This document shows positions 53,518-64,000 of a stretch of 64,000 nucleotides of DNA, in pieces (position 1 is the first letter of the stretch; each line of letters begins with the position of its first letter). The stretch spans positions 43,385,175 through 43,449,174 of the forward strand of contig NC_059500.1 of NCBI RefSeq assembly GCF_018139145.2, in the 5' to 3' direction. The notes beneath the pieces are model-generated. The model saw only the letters and a list, made by a program, of their open reading frames with translations. It searched no databases and had not been told where the DNA came from. The stretch is from Gymnogyps californianus (Eukaryota > Chordata > Aves > Accipitriformes > Cathartidae). A program made the position numbers and the translations under genes.

Positions 53518-56500
53518 CCCCTGGAAAATTACCTCAGCAGCCACTAAAATTCATTTTTACAAAACTAATTACAGGTATAATTAACTTTTTAAACTTGGTC
53601 TGTACTATAAATTTACTCAGACCTATGTGGTTTGGCTTTTTTTTTTTTTTAAGTAATTTTACACCGTTTTCCCTTTTTTGTTCCTTTGTATAATGCCTAG
53701 CTGAGTAGGTGCTGTTTGGGTGAGAGGCCATATAGCTACAGTGTGTCTCATCAAAGTAAGACATTTCTTAGCAGGTGGTAAAAATAAACTCAGAGTGCCA
53801 TATAGCTGAGATCTAAATGGCTTGCACAGTTGCTGCTACCCGTACAACTGAGTTCCCCGTGGTAGCGCTGGTGGTTACCCGCTTTTGGACTAGCCCTCAG
53901 GACAGCTGCCAGAGTATTTCCAATATCTATATCATTATTATGATTTTAAATTTTGAAGTTAATAAACTGAGGAAGCATCTGGTTCGGGCAATTGTTGGCA
54001 ACACTTTTTGTACGACAAGTCTTGTGGTTTGTTGGCAAGAGTGCATGTGTAGCCATTTCTAGTCTACGCTGAAGAGTTAGTTGCATTGCAAAGGCTGATT
54101 GCAGTATTTGTGCATACATTTTGAGTTAGGCACTTACCGTAAAACACTCTGTGCATCTCTCTCATGTGCTTAAATTTTTTGTATGTGCACAGGATTTGTT
54201 TGCCCAGGTGAGCGATATATTTGTCAGTACTTGGTTTAGGGCTGCATTAGATAAGTGCTTTAAAGCCATGGTGAATTGGTTTTTTAATAAGCAGATACAC
54301 AAAAAGTCAATAAAAATCTTCATTTTCTTTCACTCCTTACCCATCTGAATTCAGAGACTTAAGACATTTCACATAGCCCTGGCTTCATAAGTCCTCTTCT
54401 GGTTGCAGATAAGCCAGTGGAGGAAGTAACTCCACCCTGCTTTCCTGCTGGAGCTTATGGACTTCCCACACCCCAGGCTGTATCCATCAAATAAACTAGC
54501 TTAATTTGAACAATTTCAATAGTGTTTCTTCACTATTCCAGATCATTTTGACAGAAATGTGTTATCAGGCCATTGCACAAGCCAAAGAGCTGGCGGCTGG
54601 GGATGGGCAGAGGTGCAGCTAGAGTGGGGCTGGAACCAGCACAGTTGAATGTGGAAAAGAATGAGCATTAGCTAGCACATTTTGATGTTTTTATTTAAAG
54701 TTGCTGCTTGCTAAATTAATTTTAAAATAAATAAATTGTTAGTTTGATAAGCTGTAGGATGCTTAAAGCCTATGCATGCAGTGCTGCATTCCCCTGGTGA
54801 TCAGAGAATTTCTTTAAACCTCAGCTTTCGTGTGGGGAAAAAAAGTTAAATTTCCAGCCCTTTTGGTATGAGGAACATTTGAAAATATAAGTCTTTATTG
54901 TGGCAGTGAATTAAACTATGATAAACCAAATAAATGAAATTTTAAATTTTCAATGTTACAGTGTGAAATAGTGTGTGCTGGTAGTATGTCTTTAAATATT
55001 AATGGTATTCCAGTTGTCTTTTCTTTTTATGTAAATAGTCACCTGTATTAATTTACATATTCCCTCTCAGCATTTTGAAATAGTGAGTCAACCCAACAAA
55101 TGAGTTCTTGAGAAACATCAGACTGTCATCCCACCCCTCCTAATGCAACACAAATCTATTCTTGTGCTTCGAGAAGAGAAAATGTCTTGTTTTTTGTCTA
55201 TGTAGTACTATGGACATAGAAGTACAGTGTTATGCAATTAATACAAAAGTCATGATAATGTATTGAGCATAAGTGTGTTGATTTGCTTCCACTGGCATTT
55301 TAGGAAGACTGCACCCGACCTAAGAGAGATGATTCATTTCTTCAATATATCAAAAATCTTCAGATGTGATATAAAGCAGTGGGTACAATGCAAAAGAAAG
55401 ACCCGGAAGTCAATCCCAGTGATACATGTTCTTGCCCAAAGATAATAGATTTTTTAAAATTAATTGTGTTACTTTGTTTTAGAGGTTACCTGAATTTTAA
55501 AAGAGAGTTAAGGAGTTTTTAGTGATTTTAGAGTTTCTTGGAGGGAACTTTGTGTTGCTGCTGCAGGCAAAGCTTTCAGTCTGATTTTCAGAAACATGGT
55601 TAATCCCCTTGGAGTTGATAGCAGAATGTGAAGTTACATATCCTCATATGGTAACAGGAAGTGTAACTGATCTGCAGAACTGTTAAAGTCAGTAGCAGAA
55701 AATATCTACTCCTTTGCTTCAGAGCAACAATGCACAAACTTCATTAAAATGTGAATTCCAGCACAAGTAATTCTTAGGCATATATGTCTCTGTTAAAAAA
55801 AAAAACAACAAAACGAACAAATCAAAACTTAAAATAAAAAGATTTTTTTTCTACTTAAAAATAATTTCATTGACTATTTGCTGTATGCTCACAGCATGAA
55901 AATAACAATAATAAAAGAATTAAAAGCAAGGTTGTGCAACAAAGAACTGGGACATTTTCATTTAAATAAATGGATACCATAATATGTTTATTAAGTTTTA
56001 AGTTAGAAGGAAAAGTGGTAGGGGCTATATGTCATTATTCAAAAAAAAATGCAGGATGTATTCTAAATTGCTTTTGTTGGACTGTAAATTCTGGTTATGA
56101 TTTGTCAGTATCACAAAGATTTTCTTTTTAAAGGATTTTGTGCATGCTATCTGATTTTTTTTTTTTTTTTCTGTGAGGTACTCTTACTGGTTTTGACACT
56201 GCTTCCTTGATTCTGGGTTTGAATGTATAGTTTAGGACACTTCTTAGAGAGCCCAACATCCTTTGATCTGTTAAGTGAAGAAGTCTAGGGAAAGAAATAG
56301 AACTCCATAAGGATGCATAAGGACTCTTCTATGGACTGTATAGGGCCTCTAAGGTGCTACAGGTGAAATGAATGAGAAGGTTGCTGTTTAGTAATTGAAT
56401 GAACAGAACTTGAGCAGAACTGAATGAGGATGAGGAAAAGATAAGTATTTTTTAAGGATAAATTAATGCTTCTGGAACTTAATGACATCAGTGATTTGTG

Positions 56501-58551
56501 TTAGAACAAAAAAAAATACTCATCTGCCCATTTAATGGTTTCCAGTTACACAAATGAGAAGTATTTAATAATATTCCTTTGCATTATTGCCTTTGTAAAA
56601 TCAGCCGGATGTGCTTTACAGCGTATCTTAGTAATATGTCCACTGTGCTGATGGTGCAGAGGTGCAGTAACCAGGCTCACGTTGGAGACCATAGCTGAAG
56701 CTTGCCAAGAGTGCAACAAGACGATTGTGTAAATGGGCCACCTACCAATTTATTCAGTTAAAATTCTCCTGCTTTCATGAATACCACTGTAGCTTCTTTG
56801 TACCCTTCCAAAATACAGTCACAAAACAAAACCAAAACCAATTTTGTGGGGGGTGGGAGGAAAAAAGAAGCTAGTTCAGGGTCTCTGTCAGTTTCTTATT
56901 GTGGTGGTTATGGATTTTGTTCACTCACACTTTTTTTTTCCCCCACCAACAAATTGATGATGTGCTTGTCCATTCTGCTTTTTGTGTAAAACACCTGAGG
57001 GCAGATGAAGTGCTCAGACTCTCAAGCCTTTTTCATATTGGCAGAAACTAATCAGTGTTCTCAGAAAATATTTTCGGAGTAGTAGCTTCTGAATTATCTG
57101 AGATACATGGTTCAATACATCTTTCTAACTGTGTAACTTTCTCACATTCAATGTTTACTATCGGATTAATCTTTCATGAGTAAAATCGTAGTGAGGGAGA
57201 TATGGTAATGTTTTTGGCTCTCTCACAGACCTAACAATTTAATTCTTCTGTACTTTTGCTGTAAGGCAGAAATCAAACTGCTTTGTTTCTGACATTGTTC
57301 AGGGTAAGGTGCTCTCACTATTTCATTAAGAAATCATTCAGAGCATCTAGAAGAAGTCTAGTTGTTTCTTGTGTGGATTTATTTAAAAAGAGCACTTTCG
57401 CTAGTAACTACAAGGAAAAGAACATGTTCAGAGCTTAGTGATACTTCTTCATCATTCGATAAATTACAAGACGATTGCTCTCCTCCCCTAGAATGAATGA
57501 GGGCATCCATAGGTTAATTTATCTTCTCAGTGGCTAAGTCTAGGTCATTCTTGTGCTGGGAGGTAACCAAATGCCCAAGAACTTCATTTCCTGCAGCATT
57601 CTTTCTCCCAGACGTATACCATGGGGGGAGCCCAAGCTGCCTGGTGCACTGATGTCATGAGATGTCCAGCTCCTGGACTCAAACAGGCTATCACACACAC
57701 ATTAGTACACTTCTTTTTTGAAGCATCTCTTTTATGAGAATTAATTAAAACCTCCAGTACACTGATGCTTCATGGTTGAAACCCACCATTAAGCAATAGC
57801 AGAAGAGTTTTGTGTTGTAGTTAATGAACCTTTACAAGGAATTTTATAGCAATTTCGGGTTATTTGCTAACTGACTGGGTCAGTACATTTCACGTACTGC
57901 AGGCTTGTTAACTTAATCAGAAGTTTCAGTGTGAATGCAGGACTTTCAGGTGCCAGAGATCCCACTAAATAATCAGTGCTGCCTTCAGATAACAAGATCT
58001 GGAGTGTTTTTAAATTTGTCAGTGGGTGGGTTTTTCCTTTTTTAAATTTTTTTTAAAATTTAATCTCCAAACAGTACTGTTTATCCTCCTATCATTTTAT
58101 AACTGATAATGATCTATTCTATAGCAGTTCACTGTTACTTGGGAGATTCATGTTTGACTGTCCATGTATCTGTGTAGACACTGCAGAACAAATATCAAGA
58201 AATATGTTACATATTCAAATAAAACTGTGCAATTTTATGTTTCTCACACATTTTATACTACTATTTGTCTCTAAATTGCTTAGAATTATGTAACTGAAAA
58301 CTTTGAATCTTTGGTGAATTTACATGTGAAAGCCAAGCAAACTTGTATGAAAAAAAACAGAATAATCATGCTACTCTTCTGTAGAGTTTACTTGAAGCTA
58401 TGAAGGTGTACAGGAAGGGAGAATGGAGCACATTTTTATACTTTGTCCCCTCTTTTATGCTGATAATGCTCTTTTTTCTGTTGTACTTCTTCCCCCCCCA
58501 CAGCCCATTTCCATTCCCGAGTCTTCCTTTCTCTTTTCCTCAGTGGGATGA

Positions 58552-59701
<1,150 letters not shown>

Positions 59702-59831
59702 AATGGTGGATGTAGGAGGCCAACGATCAGAAAGAAGAAAATGGATACATTGCTTTGAAAACGTCACGTCTATCATGTTCCTAGTAGCTCTTAGTGAATA
59801 TGATCAAGTGCTTGTGGAGTCAGACAATGAG
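59702..59831 (+). CDS. GNAQ: GNAQ exon 5: beta3, switch II, alpha2 and beta4
   Basis: Internal coding exon of 130 bp, as in human exon 5. It completes Arg202 and encodes residues 203-245, beginning [20 protein letters not shown] and ending LVESDNE. DVGGQ is the G3 box of G alpha subunits. The catalytic glutamine equivalent to Q209 is CAA at 59721-59723 and is intact; it positions the water that hydrolyses GTP. RSERRKW belongs to switch II, which contacts G beta-gamma and effectors. The translation is identical to human over this exon as far as I can recall. The acceptor is TTTTGCAG (AG at 59700-59701) and the donor is GTAAGC at 59832. The intron is phase 0, so exon 6 should begin with NRMEES, but it lies beyond the window. 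This exon alone would not separate GNAQ from GNA11; exons 3 and 4 do. Confidence 0.97.
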
Positions 59832-62800
59832 GTAAGCAAGCATCAGAAAAAAGCACCAGTTTTAAAGAAAAAATAACTTCACTTGTCCAGTCCCAGGTGT
59901 TTTCCAAATGCGTCTACCAGCAGTCACACACAGGTGCACCCAATGGAGTGAGAAAGCACTACAGGGATCAAGAGGGGAGGAGGGGATCAGTCTTCAAATA
60001 TGTCAAAGCTGGTCTGCTCCATGGAGGATTTAGAGAAACCTAGTTATTTTGTGTTGAAGGGGAATACAGTTGAATATAGAGAAATGTCCTTAGTGTAGCT
60101 ATTTGTGCAGTTAGTGTTATGTAGCAGAACCACAAAAATAGGTGGTGAAAATTAAGACAAAATTTATAGATTCTTTGCTAGAACAGACCCTGAAGTAGTA
60201 AACTTCATTGCTTTGACTTAAAGCATAGGATGTATATTGTCTTTTTATTTCAAAAAAGAACAAGTAAGAAAGTGGATGAGCTGAGGGGGCAAAGCACACT
60301 AGTACCCAGTATTTGGAACGCAGTTTTACAGAGTAGGGAGATTATTTAATGTTTACATTTTTTTGTCTTTCCTGAGGACTATTTTAAATTATTCATCAAA
60401 CTTTTATGAGTTACTCACTAGCACTGTCCTATGCAAGTCTTTTAACACATACTTACAAAAGTTAGGTGAAAAAAAGAAAACATTTGGATGTTCTTCATGG
60501 CTCCATACATGTTGATTTCACTGTTTAAGAGCATGGTTGACATAACAAGGTAAAACAGGTGTTCCTGGACATTCATGTTTGTATGCTGAACTTTCTTCAG
60601 GATTCATTTTTTAATAAAGTCTGGGAGCTCTGAAAGCTTTTACATTTCTAGTCTTTCCATTTAAAAAAAAAATCGTCACATTAGTTATGTAATTAACTAT
60701 ATCATTCAAAGCTGAATTTACAAAATTGATGATGTAATCTGCACCAACTTAATCTCTTGTAATTTTGGAAGCTAGACATGTGTAGATAAAAAGAGAACTC
60801 AGTCAGACTTGGCTCATTTCAAGTCAATCCAGAAATGTCTGGTTCTATCTTCTTCTGTTTGCATTATTCTTTTGTAGCCACAAAGCCAACACAGAAGTAT
60901 TAAGCATTTTAATTATACAAGTCAAAACAAAATATATTGGAAATCACATAAAGAAAAATGAGTTATGATGATTTTCAAATGCTATTCTAACTATCCAAAA
61001 TGAACTTCAAAACTTCCTGATGTTAGCTATTTATCACTGTGTTTTCATACTGTCTTTTTCATAGGGAGAAGTTCTCATAGGAACTGTCTTGTAGGGAGAG
61101 GTTTACGAGACTCTGGTTCCCTATTAAGTGTATCCTGTTCTAGTTAGGTGGCTTGCTCAGACCCTTGCTCTGGTTTGTCAGGTAACTTCAGTGTGCGTAT
61201 CATGACTTAGAGCATCCCGACTGTAGAAGACGGAGCAATATCTTCCTAGGCTGAATCATTTGGAGTATACAATCTTGCTCTGTGTTCTCATAAGCTAAAA
61301 GGGTTCACGTGTTGTGAACTAAACAGAACATCTGACTGAAGATTTCCTTTATGTTTTGGGCTCTCCAATGACTGAAGTGATGCCTAAAGTTGTGATAGCT
61401 TTTTTGTAACTACTTTTCAACTATTATGAAAAAGATCACTTTACTCATAAAGCTGTTTTGATTTTTCAAGTTTTCACTTTCAAAACACTTCGTGGAGACA
61501 AAAGCTGTAAAACTCCTCATTGTCTTGCAGATGGTTCTTCTACCTCGCTGCTAAACTATTTATGTTTCTCATTAACAACAGTGGAAGACTTCTGAATCTT
61601 TTTATCTTTCAGTTTAAAATACGTTCATAACTTTAATTCAAGCCAGTTTTTGTTTTCAAGTCATACATACATACCCTGGTAGCACTTTCCAGCAGCCTTA
61701 GGCCTGTGTTACTCTAGCTCTGGGATGGATCAAGACTGTCGTAGTGCTAAGGACCCATCTGGGCAGCTTAGTTTTGGCTTTCAGCAAGCTGTACCCTGTC
61801 TGTCTAGATTTTGTTGGTATACCAGAGCACTGCTTTCTTCCCTTCCTTTTCCCTCCCCAGTATCGCTAAACATTGCAGTCCCAGAACGCGTGGGAGAAGA
61901 ATGGTTTTATTTATTCCACATAAAGCAAAGCATAGTTTGTCTAAATGTGGGTGTGGCAGAAATATGGGAAAAAGTTTTAAATGTGTTAGTTGACACCTTG
62001 AATTAAGAAATTTACACCCCCAAAATATTTTTGTTCTTCACTGGGGTGTGACAAGCTCAGTAGGGAAGACAGTAATTTAGCTTGGAGATTTTGATAATCG
62101 ACCAAGAGATACTTTTGGCACTTACCTTTAAATTGTGAAACAGTATTAAAATTTTAGCACCAAAGTGAGAGAGTGTGTGTAAATGCCCTACTTTCTTCTT
62201 ATGTATGCCATCAGTGTGATACTATGATAGAATCTAATCCTTCTTTGATCTGCGTGCCTCTTACTGAAATTAAAAGATCTGACTCGACAACTTGCAGTGT
62301 TCTGCTACTCCCTTTGCATTGCTTTCATGGCCTGATTAAACAGTATGATTTTTGTAAGACGGCCTACTTTCTTTTTCTAATTAGTCCACTGCATGTTATT
62401 GCCTGAAGTCTTTTTCCTTGTAGTATGTTTTTACAAAGAAAACTATACTTTTTAATAATCTGTGGCATTCTTTTTAGTTAATGCATTTTTTCATTAATCT
62501 CATTTTCATGAGTAAACATAAATCTGTAAGAATTATTATTTGCCATTCAGTGCATGTATGTTTATATGACCCTTCATCATTATGAAACTGGTTTAGAGCC
62601 CTTAAGACTCTTGATTTGTATTTCAAAATGTAGCGCCTGATAGACTCGCAGTTGTAAATCCATTTTGTCCCTTGTTTAGCTTATTCAAGAGAAATACGTT
62701 TGGATTATAAATCAGATGAGGCTATACTGAGCTGAGAGGCTTTGCTAGTGTCTCTCAAGGGCTTTTACTTACCGGGTATATGTGGGATTGAGCTGGGAGC

Positions 62801-64000
62801 TGTTTCTGTCTTCATGCCCCTGGAGGAGTTAAGTATTAAAAGTTCTGAGGAATATATTATAACTGCTCTGTAAGGGGGCATCATACATAGAAAATAAGAC
62901 AAGTGTTCAGACTGCCTGTTGTTCAGAGTCCCGTGTAGGATGACTCTTAAATAATACATGCATGAAATTGCACTCCCATGACAAAGATCTGCAGCTAAAG
63001 AGTTGGGGGCTTCAATCCTGAAGAAAAGCACGCATGGCTACCCAACTGTATTTTAATTATGATTCCTCTAGCAGGCAATAGTCGGAAACAACGTCATCTC
63101 TCCTCTCTTAAGTATGTGTCTAGATTGTATATAACTAAGTATCTGATTTTGGTGCATAAAGACAAAACAAGAAGAATTGGTAAGGACAGTATATTTAAAC
63201 ATATCTTGCAAAAATTTCAGATGATGTACAGTTTTGAAATGCCTTTCTCTACTTAAATACATGTAAAAGGAGAGATAGCTAACTGTTCCAAATTCTGCCC
63301 TTAATAAAACAGTAAGTCTGTCTAGATTCATTGGTGGAAATGAGGACAAAATTTGATCCAGAGGACATAATATACTAATTACATTACTAGTACCGTAAAT
63401 TAAGTAAATCATCCCTCAGTCTGATATGATGTGACGAAGGAGATCATGTTATAAGTTAAACTATCAGATGTTTGACCTTTTCACTTTTTCAGAAAAGTCT
63501 GACAGAATTAGAGGTGAGATAAAAAATGAAGGAATCATCTCTCCAGTAAATTAATTTATGATGTATTATGTCCTCTAGGTCAGGCTTTTGCTCTGAATTA
63601 TACCAGCAGATCCGGAGAAATTTGCAGTTTTATCAAAAAGCACAGTTTAGAACTTTTCCATTTTCAAAATCAACTTGTTTTCTTAAATAAAGGATTTTTT
63701 TCTAGACAAAGTATATTAATCCATATTCCAGGACGTGCTGCATTTAAATATGTATCACAGGTAGCTCTTCTAAACATATAAAATCTCATGGTCCCAGTGC
63801 AATAAATGCAAAAATTAGTTCCAGCTTTATAAGAGAACCGGTAACCACTTGCAGTTATGGAAGGACTAGAGACATCACAGTATACCTGTAAAATCTGGTT
63901 TCATTAAAAAGTGGGTTTTATTATCTTTGCAGAGCTTGTTAAGTACTTAGAAATGGCAAAATAAAGGACGATATTTATTGATGCTTTTACATCTTTTTCT
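59832..64000 (+). other. GNAQ intron 5, 5' part
   Basis: Starts with the strong donor GTAAGC, phase 0, and continues past the window end. It is AT-rich, with only short chance frames. Exon 6 (expected to start NRMEES) is not found before 64000. Confidence 0.88.

Larger units (their letters stand above)
53400..53590. promoter_or_regulatory. Candidate intronic regulatory element with CRE, X-box and TAATTA sites
   Basis: A locally CpG-richer patch in an AT-rich intron (at least five CpGs between about 53410 and 53490). It holds a perfect CRE palindrome TGACGTCA (53434-53441), a sequence that fits the RFX X-box consensus GTHNYYATRRNAAC exactly (GTCACTATAGCAAC, 53504-53517), and two TAATTA homeodomain core sites (53566-53571 and 53578-53583). 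Clustering within 150 bp is what an enhancer or conserved noncoding element might show. Factor binding and conservation are inferred, not seen. Confidence 0.4.

Noticed and set aside
53248..53584. Overlapping 64- and 96-codon frames on opposite strands over the CRE/X-box region
   Set aside because: No homology is recognised and neither frame has exon-like splice sites. The compositional signal is better explained by a regulatory element.

Overview
The window looks like nuclear DNA from a bird. It is AT-rich and intron-dominated, and its transposons are typical of birds: a CR1 LINE with a readable reverse transcriptase segment, and an endogenous retrovirus whose LTR ends resemble families common in neoavian genomes. 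The only gene that can be supported is GNAQ, the alpha subunit of the heterotrimeric G protein Gq, on the + strand. Three consecutive internal exons are present: 45880-46034 (155 bp), 58596-58724 (129 bp) and 59702-59831 (130 bp). Sizes, phases and protein sequence match vertebrate GNAQ exons 3, 4 and 5 (human residues 108-245) and not GNA11 or GNA14. GNAQ is Z-linked in chicken, so the window is probably from a Z chromosome; that is inference.

Layout: 1-45879 is the 3' part of a very long GNAQ intron 2, with no trace of exon 2. It contains a rearranged endogenous retrovirus (7625-8746), a faint old L2-like LINE fragment (22086-22290), a C25-A16 homopolymer tract (40808-40848) and a truncated antisense CR1 (about 43010-44055). 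Intron 3 (46035-58595) holds a 25-bp minisatellite and a compact CpG-richer stretch with a consensus CRE, a consensus RFX X-box and two TAATTA sites (about 53400-53590), a candidate regulatory element. Intron 4 is 977 bp. Intron 5 starts at 59832 and runs off the window; exons 6-7 are not present.

The three exons join in frame (phase 2, phase 2, phase 0). They encode the end of the helical domain, linker 2/switch I with the arginine equivalent to human R183, and the beta3-switch II segment with the glutamine equivalent to Q209.

Most open reading frames over 60 codons are chance ORFs in intron sequence. No new biological system is visible. The most unusual object is the retroviral insertion. 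Both of its outer ends are U5-type LTR ends facing outward, and it is flanked by a perfect 5-bp target duplication, so it seems to have integrated as one aberrant molecule. No tRNA, rRNA, known microRNA or CRISPR array was recognised.
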